Assembly: GCF_037126465.1 (NCBI RefSeq)
Contig: NC_088201.1
Span: 189,994,031 to 190,058,030, forward strand
From: Ornithodoros turicata
Lineage: Eukaryota > Arthropoda > Arachnida > Ixodida > Argasidae
Direction: 5' to 3'
Length of the DNA: 64,000 bases
Position numbers and translations under genes: made by a program. Below are positions 1 to 10,137 of this stretch, in pieces; position 1 is the first letter of the stretch, and each line of letters begins with the position of its first letter. The notes beneath the pieces are model-generated. The model saw only the letters and a list, made by a program, of their open reading frames with translations. It was not told the DNA's origin and made no database searches.

Positions 1-135
1 CTGACTCCTTCTCTTCTCTTTTTTTCTCTTTCCCTCCCCCTCTCCCACCCCCTTTCCCTGCGGGTGTAACTTGCCGTCGGTTTGGACAGGCAGACCTCCC
101 CGTTTTCTCTCTACGCCACCTCCTCCTCCTCCGCT
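1..135 (+). repeat. 3' end of a tRNA-derived SINE (5' part outside the window)
   Basis: The stretch is pyrimidine-rich and then carries the motif ACAGGCAGACCTC followed by a run of CTC triplets. The same order of motifs forms the tail of the SINE at 2271-2590 and of the LINEs ending at 18075 and 23388. It therefore reads as the tail of a further SINE or LINE copy. From 136 to 596 I see only AT-rich sequence, a run of GAAC/GAAT repeats near 350-380, and the region downstream of H4. Confidence 0.5.
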
Positions 136-596
136 GCCCTTTTTAAATTAATCCTCTGTCATTGTTTCAATTTGCGTAATCTGTCACCGTGTGCGTCTGC
201 CTCTCCTTCCTTCATTTATCTATTGATGCACAGCCCTTCTTTTTGCCACGCTTTCAGGCGAATTTTATATTTATTTATTTTTATTTTTTTCTTTCAAGTG
301 CAGCACTCTGGTCCCTTGTGGCAACGGCCACAACAGTGCCGACGCTAACGAACGTGAATGAATGAGCGAACGAACGAAAGCATGCATGCATCTGATGCGT
401 CGAGACTGCTCCAAAACGGCCCCCTAACGGTGCTCGTACCTTTGCTGCAGCCGGGCAGGCGCTTTATTTTGCACTGTGCGCGTCGGCAAAGGGAAGCAAA
501 AGGTAGCGAGCGAACACAACACTAGCACTGCAAAACCTCCTGTTGGGTGTTTTCCATGCTAACGCATAGGCGAGCCTCACGCTCAGGCTTTTGGGT

Positions 597-612
597 GGCC
601 CTGAAGAGGGCC
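597..612 (-). terminator. Histone mRNA 3' stem-loop of H4
   Basis: On the minus strand the sequence is GGCCCTCTTCAGGGCC, a 6-bp stem with a four-base loop. It lies 58 bases past the H4 stop. It fits the metazoan replication-dependent histone stem-loop that binds SLBP and directs U7-dependent cleavage. The loop reads TCTT rather than the usual TTTC-type loop, a small departure also seen in this copy's coding sequence. Confidence 0.9.
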
Positions 613-670
613 GTTTTTTGTGTCTGCTGTTTTCGTGGACGCTGGTCTGGATATCCGCGGGGCGAGTCGC

Positions 671-1152
<482 letters not shown>

Positions 1153-1279
1153 CAGGAGTCTTAACTTTGGCTGAGCTTTCGGCCGGTTCTGGCTACCATC
1201 GACTTCTACCGGATTTCACGCCTACCGCCGTTACCCGATATTCAAAATAACTGAAGCTTCTTTTGGCTAAAAGAAATAT

Positions 1280-1537
1280 TTATTTGACACAAAGCACTGA
1301 TTCAAAGATCTGCAACATGGGTGCACTGTGAATACAAAGTCCACTGCGTTGTTGACGCACTGTAACTAAGTTCGAACTTGAAGCAAAACGAACACAGCCC
1401 TCGAAATCCGATACGGCCCGAGCGTGTTCTACACTCTCCAACCGCTCCAACTCACGAAGCATTCCAGTTCCAGAGTTGATAGACTGTTCGTGGGATAGTA
1501 GTCGTGTCCAGGAACAGCAGAACACACGTTGAATCAC
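1280..1537 (-). CDS. Short conserved reading frame, 85 residues, doubtful gene
   Basis: This 85-codon frame is open in both inverted copies (the other is 34335-34592) and ends at a stop that lies inside an AATAAA signal at 1279-1284. No domain, signal peptide or family is recognisable. The copies differ at about seven residues, so I see no clear protein constraint. It may be the 3' end of a noncoding or spliced transcript upstream of H4. I list it because frame, length and polyadenylation signal are kept in both copies. Confidence 0.2.
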   Translation of the reverse strand: MIQRVFCCSWTRLLSHEQSINSGTGMLRELERLESVEHARAVSDFEGCVRFASSSNLVTVRQQRSGLCIHSAPMLQIFESVLCVK

Positions 1538-2270
1538 ATTGACGCATGAATAAAGCAGCGAACACTTCTACAAACTGTTCTGTCGATTGACATCACTGAA
1601 ACACGGAACACAAGAGGACGCCGTGCCGGCCGTTTTATGATGAGCATCTTCTTTCGTTGCTTGCAGAGCGGAAGGCACTTGTGTGGCACGTAATCGTAAT
1701 CCTGTCTTTGTTGTCAGTCCTCAAAATCCAATGGCGCCCCCGAACGCGTTCTTCACTCTCCAACCGCTCCAACCCACGAAGCATTCCAGTTCCGTAGTTG
1801 ATAGACTGTACGTGGGATAATAGTCGTGTCCAGGAACAGCACAACACGCGTAGAATCACAAACTGTTCTGCCGATTGATATCACCGAAACACGGAACACA
1901 AGACGACGGACGCCGTGCCGGCCGATGCGAGCTATTTCGAAACTATGCGGAAACTGTTGAAACGGCCGCCGGGACGCTGCACGCACATGCGCGCGTAGAA
2001 AATGCGATTTCAAAACATTGTCGACCAATCGGAGCGCGCGCACAGTCTAGGCCAATGAGCTTGCAACGTTGTAGATTGGCGTAGTGGTACATACTCTACA
2101 GCCGCATCCTCGGTTACCTGAGGAGGACTGGCGCTGGCACGCCGGCCACGACAGAGGCGCCTCTCTGGCCAATGGGGAGGCAGCTCGCGCGTCCCGCAAA
2201 ATGCTGCGCCAGCGCGCGTCGGCGGAATGCCCGTGTCGTCTGTTGCATGTACTCGCGCTTTTCGCCAGTT

Positions 2271-2590
2271 CCGGTGGCGCAGCGGTAACGCGTGCGCTTG
2301 GAGACTGGGAGGTCCGCGGTTCGAATCCTCGGGCCGGCTGTGCCGTCTGGGGTTTTTCCTGGGTTTCCCTCAGATGTGTAATAGGCGTTTGCCGGCACAG
2401 TTCCCCTGAAGTCGGCCCATGGACGCAGCTATCCTCCCCCCGAGCGGATTCCGCTCGGTCTTCCACTTCACCCTTTCCTCTCCTCCTCTCCACCACCTTT
2501 CCCTTCCCGAGAAACATGCCGCCTAATCAGGCAGGCAGACCTCTCGGGTTCCTCCCAACGACACGCCTCCTCCTCCTCCATTACTCACTT
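2271..2590 (+). mobile_element. tRNA-derived SINE with LINE-like 3' tail
   Basis: The head is a tRNA-like RNA polymerase III promoter: A box TGGCGCAGCGGTAACGCG near 2275-2292 and B box GGTTCGAATCC at 2318-2328. A body with TTTTTCCTGGGTTTCCCTC follows, then pyrimidine-rich sequence, then the tail motif CAGGCAGACCTC with CTC repeats up to about 2580. The body motif recurs in the SINE at 61.9-62.1 kb. The tail motif recurs at the 3' ends of the I-group LINEs at 18.0 and 23.3 kb. It resembles tRNA-type SINEs known from ixodid ticks, but I cannot confirm the family name. From 2591 to 3252 I see no gene, only AT-rich and TTTG repeats. Confidence 0.8.
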
Positions 2591-3252
2591 TTACTGTTCT
2601 GTCTGTTTAATTTATTTATTTATTAGTTACTACGAGGACGCCTATCTAGCTAGATATATGCATGTGTGTCCCTTTAAACCCTTACTGAGTCCCTTACCTA
2701 CTCATCCCGTTCTGGTCATTATTATTATTCCTTTGGCTAGCGCCAATTTGACATCTTCCACGCTTTCGCCTCTGCGCTAAGCCGTCGCGCTCTCGCCGTC
2801 TTTCCCACGCTCCTCACTACCTGCTCCAATAGTTTGTTTGTTTGTTTGTTTTTCCCTCCGTCCCACTACCTCCGAAAGCCGCAATGTCGTATAGCCGCGT
2901 TCTCCAAAAATTGGACTCCACGCCGCCTCTACAAGTGATTCCCTCTACGCGCCGCTTCTCTCTTTCTTGCTATCGTCGTTGTTAGTATTCTCGTCACCAT
3001 CATGACAGCGGTTATTATTGCACGTAACCATGCCGTAGCCCCAAAAACGAGGCGCGAGCTGCTCCGTTTATTTCGCCGCCGAAATACCAACGTAATCGCG
3101 CGCAGGGACAACCAAATGCGCAAGGTGTTGGTTCGAGTACCGTGGCTGGCTAACCTTTTCACTGGCATCCCTCCTTGTTCAACAAAAGCGCGTTCAACTG
3201 CGCTACGTCCGCGAGCGCACGATACAATTCGTGCAGTTAAGCATGCCCTCTC

Positions 3253-3370
3253 GCCATCGGCCATACCATTCTGAATACGCCGGTTCTCGTCCGATCACCA
3301 AAGCTAAGCAGCATTGGGCTCGTTCAGTACTTGGGAGGGAGACCACCTGGGAACACCGAGTGCTCCTGGC
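3253..3370 (+). rRNA. 5S ribosomal RNA copy, probably a pseudogene
   Basis: The 118-base stretch follows the arthropod 5S rRNA from end to end: CCATACCA near the start, GGTTCTCGTCCGATCACC, the box A region AAGCTAAGCAGC, the GAGACCACCTGGGAACACC segment, and a closing CTCCTGGC. A T-rich run follows, as expected for RNA polymerase III termination. Several differences from usual arthropod 5S look like CpG decay (ACCAAAG for ACCGAAG, GCATTGGG for GCGTCGGG). The first and last nine bases pair imperfectly. I therefore judge it a diverged or dead copy. It sits alone between H4 and H2B; 5S-histone linkage is known in some arthropods. Confidence 0.85.
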
Positions 3371-3539
3371 ATACTTTTCTTTTTTCTTTTTTTTTTCTAG
3401 TCATTCACTGTGTCCGCATGATTTTCGCTGCCTGCAACTGTGCCTCCTGTTATTCTTTCTGTTCCTTTAATTTCCACTTTTGTTTCGCGTCAGTGGCGCG
3501 AGCGCAACGGTTGCAGTTTCGTGCGCAGTGTGTTTGCGT

Positions 3540-3760
3540 ATTTATTTATTTATTTATTTGTTGGTTGGTTGGTTGGTTGGTTGGTTGGTTGTTTGTTTGT
3601 TTTCTGTTTTTTTTTCTCTATCACTCCCGCTTGTCTGCTAATTTATTTATGTCGCTCCCTCCAGTAAATAAATACGTACATACATACGTACGTACGTACG
3701 TAAACAAATAAAGAAAAGCAAAGAGTCAGGTGCGCAGACAGACAGACACACACACAAGAG
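3540..3760. repeat. Run of microsatellites
   Basis: Successive short tandem repeats lie here: TTTA near 3540-3560, GGTT near 3561-3590, TTTG after that, TACG near 3672-3702, and CAGA/CACA near 3736-3756. Nothing coding is visible between the 5S copy and the H2B stem-loop. Confidence 0.9.
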
Positions 3761-3822
3761 CTTTTGGGTTTTTTCTACATGTCACGCAAGAACGCTCCAC
3801 CCCTGCGGAAAGCATTTGGGGT

Positions 3823-3838
3823 GGCCCTGAAAAGGGCC
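3823..3838 (-). terminator. Histone mRNA 3' stem-loop of H2B
   Basis: On the minus strand this reads GGCCCTTTTCAGGGCC, a canonical replication-dependent histone stem-loop. It lies 33 bases past the H2B stop codon. It would bind SLBP and set the non-polyadenylated 3' end. Confidence 0.93.
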
Positions 3839-3871
3839 TTTGGTTGTTCTGGGTGGTGGTCCAACCGCAGC

Positions 3872-4252
3872 TTACTTGGAGCTCGTGTACTTGGTGACGG
3901 CCTTGGTACCTTCGGACACGGCGTGCTTGGCCAGCTCGCCGGGCAGCAGCAGGCGCAAGGCGGTCTGTATCTCCCGACTGGTGATGGTCGACCGCTTGTT
4001 GTAGTGCGCCAGGCGCGAGGATTCGGCAGCGATGCGCTCGAAGATGTCGTTCACGAAGCTGTTCATGATGGACATGGCCTTGCTGGAAACGCCCGTGTCC
4101 GGATGTACTTGCTTCAGGACTTTGTAGATGTAGATGCTGAATCTCTCCTTCCTCCTGCCCTTCTTCTTCTTCTTGTCCGTGGCACGGACGTTCTTCTGCG
4201 CCTTGCCGGCCTTCTTGTTTGTTTGTTTGTGAGGAAAAGAGAGGTTGGCCAT
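3872..4252 (-). CDS. H2B: Histone H2B with a foreign N-terminus
   Basis: From residue 13 (KKAGKAQK) the 126-residue frame follows histone H2B closely through the histone fold to the C-terminal KYTSSK. H2B pairs with H2A in the nucleosome core. The first twelve residues, [12 protein letters not shown], replace the usual MPP-type tail. On the DNA they are encoded by sequence ending in a CAAA-type run at about 4214-4230, which looks like the 3' end and tail of the minus-strand LINE ending here. The present ATG would thus be LINE-derived and the normal start lost. Other departures are KERF for KESF and ALRLLL for AVRLLL. No TATA box is obvious just upstream. A canonical 3' stem-loop remains. I judge it a broken gene with an accidental new start. 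Confidence 0.85.
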   Translation of the reverse strand: MANLSFPHKQTNKKAGKAQKNVRATDKKKKKGRRKERFSIYIYKVLKQVHPDTGVSSKAMSIMNSFVNDIFERIAAESSRLAHYNKRSTITSREIQTALRLLLPGELAKHAVSEGTKAVTKYTSSK

Positions 4253-4440
4253 GCTCAGCAGCCCTGCTACTCTTATCGGGAGGGGGGATTGGGAGGAGTG
4301 AGTTAGGAGAGGGAAAGGGGAGTGTGTGTATATGCTAGAATGCAGGAGGAAGGAGAGGGAATGTAATGATCATGATATTGCTCTGTGGAGTGTATAGAAG
4401 AGCCCGGGGCTCATTCCCACTTGATTAAGTTGTTTTTCCT

Positions 4441-7400
4441 TTAAAGTTCATGTAGGTTGCATGTATTGATATAATCTAGTAAAAGCTTGCAAGCAGTGTG
4501 GCAATCATCTGTTGAGGGCCATGAGCCCAGGATTTTCCGAAGGGTTAACCTTCCTGTATGGAGCTTTTGGAGTCCCTTGTCAAGAGTGTTTCTTTGGGAG
4601 GTGTATTTTTTGCAATGCAGAAGGGGGACGTGTCCCTCGTCCTCCGGTGAATCGCACGTGTCACAGTGTGGAGATGAAACTATTTTGAACTTGTACTTTA
4701 GTGCTTTCGTGTATGCGGCTCCGAGCCTGAGTCGGTGGTGGAGGGACTCCTGGTTCCTGTTTAAAGCCCAAGGTACAATGAATTTCACGTCCCGGTCAAG
4801 GTACCTGAGGCGGTTGTTTCTCCATTGTGAGTTTTTGTAGGCCTGTTCCATTTGGTCTTGGACAATTTTTTGGATGGTGGCTGAGATGTCCGATTTGGTA
4901 AGAGGGATTGGAGTTTTTGTTTCAATTGAGTGTGCCTGATTTGCAGCTTTGTCTGCGTGTTCATTTCCAGGAATCAGGCAGTGCCCTGGTATCCATTGAA
5001 GACGGATTGTGTGGCCTGCATATATGAGGTGCGTATGTTCTGTACGTATTTGCTTAACTATTTGCGTGCACTGAGCCTGATGTAGTGAGGTGACCGAGTC
5101 AATCGCGGCTGTCGAGTCAGTAAGAATCGCCCGTTGGTCTGGTTGTTCCTGTTCCTTTATGTATTTGAGGGCCTGGAGGATCTCATGTAATTCAGCCGAT
5201 GTAGATGAGGTTCTATGACTTAGGTCGTGTGCAATGTTTACTTAATTTGAGGGATCATAGACTGCTGAGGTAGATCCTTGTGATGTAGTGGAAGCATCCG
5301 TATATATGACATGATGGTTTTCCTTCAGTTTATCAATGACCTCAAGTGCAAGCTGTTTGGCTATGAGCGTTGGAAAGTCTGCTTTTTTGTGCAGGCCAGG
5401 TATTGTAGTACAAGCTTGAGGGACGGTTTGTCTCCATGGTGGCATAGTGTCTCGAACTGGAGTTTTATAATCAGCAGGTATGTATGGGGTGTATTTCAGT
5501 ATAGCCCTGCTCATTTGTGATCCCATCCTCTTTGTCCGTAGACTTGCCCAATGGTGCTTCACATGCCTGCTCTGGTGTCTGAGGTGAATTTTCATAATGT
5601 CTCTGTCTATCATTGTGGGGATGTCGACTTCACATGCCTCTTCGATGAGAGCGGAATGCCCAGTTGTATGTGGGACTCCGAGAACAATTCGGATCCCAGC
5701 TGCCTATATTTGTGACAGGATTGTCATGATCACAAATGAGCAAAAATGTAAGAGTGAAAGGAGGATAAGTGAGAGAGAATGGCTGGTTTGCCCTTCAGAT
5801 GACGCACCCTGGAAGTCCCTGAGAAGGCGTGTTACCTTAGCTCAATTGGTAGATCCCTGGACCGGCAATCCAGAAGATGTGGGTTCGACTCCTACAGCTG
5901 CCTAATCTTTTCAGTGACTTTCATCTTTCATCGTTAATTTCTTAGGCAAATTGAGGCTTTGTATGTATTTGTCCCTTCTATATCGTTCCAGCCTCAGAAC
6001 ATCAGTTCTCTCAAGGATTGTCATGTTCGTTGGAGCAACACTTCTTAGTAGAGGAAGACTATACTGGAGGTTTGCAAGTATGAGGGCGTTGTATGCCTGT
6101 TTGATGATTGTTTTGTGTGGTCCCCACGAGGGCCCAGCAATGGTCCTAAGTATATTTAGGTACCCTGCAGTTTTGCGTTTGATGGCATTTATTTCAGGCT
6201 TCCAGCAAAGGTTTCTATCCATTGCTATGCCCAGTTTTTTCGGCTGATACAAGCATGCCACGTTCCCCTAGGTATTGCTTTGCAGTGCTGACTGCCGCTT
6301 GTAGGCGGGCCGTCAGGGTCAGGCGTTGTGTGTGAGCACTCCATACGCAAATGTCGTCGGCAAACATGGCGATGCTTATGTCTTCTTTTCAGCCGTGCCG
6401 GCAACAATAGCATGACTACATTAAAAAGAACAGGGCTGAGGACACCACCTTGTGGAACCCCAGCAACCACTTTGTGCCTGGAACTTGGGTCATCAGTGGT
6501 TTCTATGTAAATGTACCTATCTGTTTGGTAGCTACCTATGATTTTGTACAGACGACCGGTAACTCCCGTCCGTTGCAGATCGTGTAGAATGGCTGTGTGG
6601 GAAACGGAATCAAAGGCCTTTTTTATATCTAAAAATACAGCAGCGGAAAAACGATTAACTGTATTGTTATGTTCAATGGAGGAGACAAGGTCAACAATGG
6701 AATCTATCGTGGAGCGGCCTTTCCTGAACCCTGCCATGCATTCTGGGTAAATGTAGTTGTTTGTAACTCAAACGTTGTTCTCCAGAAACCATTCGAGGCG
6801 AGATTTTACCATTTTCTCAAATATTTTGCCAATACAGCTGCTAACAGCAATTGGTCGGAAGGAGTCTAGAGAGGTGGGTGTTTGCCTGGTTTCAGGATAG
6901 GCTTTATTCGTGTTAGTTTCCATTCCTCAGGGATATCACCAGCTTTCCATATGTTGTTTAACATGTGCAGAAGCTAAAGGAGAGTGTCTTCTTCCAGGTT
7001 TCTGATCATGTCATAGCTGATACCATCGGGACCAGGGGCTGAACTTTTTGGGCAAGTATTTATGGCCTTTTTAAGTTCAGATAGAGTGAAGTCGTCATCC
7101 ATCTCATTATACCCTGTGTGTGCTTTTGCAGCGCGTGGGACGACTTGCGGGATTTGTGTGGGAATGATCGCTGTAATACGGCGGCAGAATTCATCCGCCA
7201 GATCTTGGATAGGGGTGTTTGTGGCAAGTGAGAGGCTGACAAAAGGGTGAGTTTGCTCTGAGCCCGTAAGCGTCTGACGGACATGGTTGAATAGTTCCAT
7301 AACAGATTATCGTTTTTGTAGCCCATCACACAAGCTGCGCCACCTTTTTTCTGAAAGTTTCTTAAGGAGTCTTCTGATTTTTGCTTGAATTCTGTTTGAT

Positions 7401-8170
7401 TCCCTTACATGGTTTAGGTTTTTCGTTCTCCTTGCCAGCCTCTCAGCTCGCCGTCTTATCGCGCGCAATCGTTCATATTCCCCATTTATGTACGGGACGC
7501 TGGCAGGGATTATGAATTTCTCAGTGTGTTTTTCATGGCAGTTCTTAAGGTGCTCTGTGATGGCTGCAATTTTAGTATTGCTGTCTATTTGGTTGCATGT
7601 GTCAGCCCGAAAGCGTCCCCAGTTTACTTTTTTGACGTCATGTTTTTTTGCGTTTCTTAGAGTGATTTTTCATTTTCAACAGGAGTGGAATGTGATCACT
7701 CCCATGAGTATCTGTATCAGTGATGCACGATATGTTGTGAACAATTGCCTGAGATACAAGTGCCAAGTCTAACACAGATTCTGTTTTGGGATATGTGGGG
7801 GCACAGTCATTTGTGATACAGAGGTTTAACTCATCTAAGAGTTTTTCCAGTTCTGCCCCCCGCTTGTCAGTGTTTTTGACCCCCAGATCTTATTATGGGC
7901 ATTAAAATCCCCGCACACTATATAGGGTGGTTGGAGCTTTTTGCTTTCTCTGACTAGGAATTCAACATCAATAGGTGTGGTGGGCTGCAAGTACACACTG
8001 ACGATGGAAAGATCAGTTTTGCGGAGGCGAATCCTGCAGGCACACAGCTCACAGATATCAGTGCTGGCTATTTTCATAGCCGTCTGAGGAATGTTATCTC
8101 GAATCAGCAAAGCAGCCCTGCTGGGAGGAGTGGGCCTTGCTGATTCATACAGGAGATAGTGGGGCAATGT
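4441..8170 (-). pseudogene. LINE A ORF2, endonuclease-RT-RNase H, multiply broken
   Basis: Pieces on the minus strand are, in order: an exonuclease-endonuclease-phosphatase-type endonuclease (8167-7835, with CGDFNAHN); the N-terminal RT linker with PGPDGISYD (7300-6974); RT core with LDIKKAFDSV and GVPQGGVLSPVLFN (6737-6400); the catalytic FADD near 6350-6375 in another frame; the RT thumb (6261-5950); RNase H beginning YTDAS (5613-5242); and a C-terminal CDTC...H...HC zinc motif (4851-4441). At least four frameshifts and one SINE insertion separate them. The gene would have primed insertion by nicking target DNA and copying its RNA. Confidence 0.85.
5826..5942 (+). mobile_element. tRNA-derived SINE inserted in LINE A
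   Basis: A tRNA-like head lies here: A box TTAGCTCAATTGGTAGA at about 5837-5853, an anticodon-like arm CTGGACCGGCAATCCAG at 5857-5873, and B box GGGTTCGACTCC at 5881-5892. The acceptor arms no longer pair well, so it is not a working tRNA gene. The downstream TCTTTTCAGTGACTTTCATC looks like a SINE body. It breaks the LINE A reverse transcriptase between its thumb and RNase H portions. Its head and body differ from the SINE at 2271, so it is a second family. Confidence 0.65.
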
Positions 8171-8342
8171 AAATGATGAAGGGAACCTCCCTTCGGATAT
8201 GCAAAGAAGAGGAAATTCATGGCGAGAAACAAATTATGAAAAGTCTGCGACTTTGCCCGTGATCCAATGCGAGTTCCATTGGAATATGGTAGTGTTGGAA
8301 TACCGTTTGACACTGTGTGGGGTTTCTGCTCTGGTTTGGTTG

Positions 8343-9697
8343 CTAGCCATGGTGGTTGGAGGAGAGCATTTGCAAGAGTTCGGGCTCCAGGGCCAGCGCT
8401 TGCTGTACTTCTGGCACGTTACGAGCAGTTGGAATGGCAGCAATGATTGTCTTGAGCGCCATGAAGATGAAAGGAATTATTTGTAGCACCAGTTGGGCAA
8501 CTTCAGGAGAGCTCGAGGTGGGTGGGGGAGGAGGGGGCCCCAGAGGAGGGGGCTTTGGACGATCTGCTTGATCGCTCTGAGTGGGCGGCTTCTCCCATGC
8601 ATTTGGGGTAGAAGTTGAGGGCTCTGCTGTTTTTACTACCTCCTTCTTCTTCCACGGCGCGTTTTGGGGTCGCTGCGGAAGTGGAGGGAAGGCAACGCCA
8701 ATTCTCTTTGGGATGGGGGGCGGCTTCACCATTGTGGGGTTTATTGGCCCACACTTGAGAGGCTTTTCATCACAGCATTCTGTTTTGACGGCAGCAATAG
8801 CGGCTACACGACGAAGGCAGCGGCCGTAAGTGGCAGGGTGAGGTCCCCCACAGTTTGCGCATTTGGCCTCGTTGCGCGAGTGACACTGCTTGTATGAGTG
8901 CGAGCCCGCACAGACTTTGGAACGAGTTTGCCCACGGCAGTGTTCGGCAGATTCCCGAACTTTTGGCACTTGAAACACTGCGTGGGAGTGAAAAACTCTG
9001 TGACTGGGTACTTATTGAACCCCAAGGTCACTTCCTCTGGCATGGGGATGTCTGACTTAAACGTCACGATGACGCTATGTGAGGGGCGAGGGTGATAATC
9101 ACAGGTATCATCCCTCTGGTATGCTCGCTGCCTGCGTACTTCTACGGCGCCAACAGGTCTTAGGAATTCGAGCAACTGCTCATCACTATATGGAGCACGA
9201 ATACCCGAGATTTTGCCGACGTTGCGCGCATATGACTCGGGTATACGCGTCGTGATAGCAATGTTGGCCAGACATGTCAGATTCAGAAGCGCTTTCGCAG
9301 CTGCCAGAGAACCCACAGTCACTGTTAGGCTACCAGTGTTTGCAATTCTGTGGTTGCGGATACGCACTTGTGTAGCAGAGAGCACCTCTGAAGCTATCTC
9401 GTTTGGATTTACAGCTAGGAAGCTGTCCTCTTTCTTTACTGGCGTGAGGATGACGGGGATGCCCGCTTTCCTCGACTTTTTATGAACCACCCTGATAAAC
9501 GGGGTGGTGTCATCATCGTGTTCATTTTCGGACTCCATTGTCTCGTGATTCGGCACAATGCTTACTTTGTCAGAGTCGTAGCGACGTCTTTTCTGCGAAG
9601 AGAGGATTTCTCCTTCCTGATTTGATGGGAGATTTACCCTCCTGGGTGTCGTCCATTGTCTTCGGCTACTTGAAAGCCTAAACCCAGGACACATCAC
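8343..9697 (-). pseudogene. LINE A ORF1, Gag-like nucleic acid-binding protein, frameshifted
   Basis: Two overlapping minus-strand frames make up this ORF1. The first (9697-8804) is acidic then basic and carries a region resembling the conserved Gag-like domain before CFKCQKFG. The second (8978-8343) resumes at the same point and carries further Cys/His knuckles (CAGSHSYKQC, CANCGGPHPATYGRC) and a proline-rich linker. A frameshift near 8950-8980, inside the first knuckle, separates them. The protein would coat LINE RNA. The domain order matches LINE E ORF1 at 18.3-19.6 kb. Confidence 0.8.
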
Positions 9698-10137
9698 TGC
9701 ATACTGTTGTTCACAGCGATGCTCACAGTAGCACTGAAAAGTGCTGTTTATTCCAAAGCACTGCTCTCGACGACGCGCGGGTGCACGTTCAACTCGCTGA
9801 AAGCTGGTTCACACTATCCCTTCTTGACCGCTTTGACGAAAATTGGGTGTATCGAGTTCTGTGCAGGACCAACTCCACATGGGAGAAGATCCATAACCCT
9901 CTACAGATCCGCTAAGCTAAGCTAAGCATTTACATCGCCTTTGTCTATCCTTACGTTATGGGTGCACAGATTAATACCCGACTTGCTCTCCGGAAATACT
10001 TCCGAGGCAGTTGCTTTCGGCTTTTATGCCGCCACTTCCGCATTCAGCGTAACTAAGCAAACATTGCCGCCTTGTAACATCATGTAATAACCCAGTTATC
10101 CTGAAATATTTTTTTACAAATTTTTGCATTCATTGGA

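Larger units (their letters stand above)
4214..9760 (-). mobile_element. I-group non-LTR retrotransposon (LINE A), decayed
   Basis: On the minus strand the order is a 5'UTR (to about 9760), ORF1 with zinc knuckles (9697-8343), then ORF2 pieces for endonuclease, reverse transcriptase, RNase H and a C-terminal Cys/His motif (about 8170-4441). A 3'UTR of about 210 bases ends in a CAAA-rich run inside the H2B gene. An RNase H domain after the reverse transcriptase, plus three knuckles in ORF1, points to the I group of LINEs. Many frameshifts and a SINE insertion at about 5.83-5.94 kb make it inactive. Its 5' end abuts the 3' region of LINE B; the exact boundary is unclear, and 9760-10137 shows only UTR-like sequence. 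Confidence 0.85.

Noticed and set aside
3125..3225. tRNA-like promoter boxes (GGTTCGAGTACC on plus, TAGCGCAGTTGAACGCG on minus)
   Set aside because: The B-like box and the A-like box are on opposite strands, so they cannot form one RNA polymerase III promoter.
5826..5900. Functional tRNA gene
   Set aside because: The acceptor stem does not pair and the sequence runs into a SINE-like body inside a LINE.
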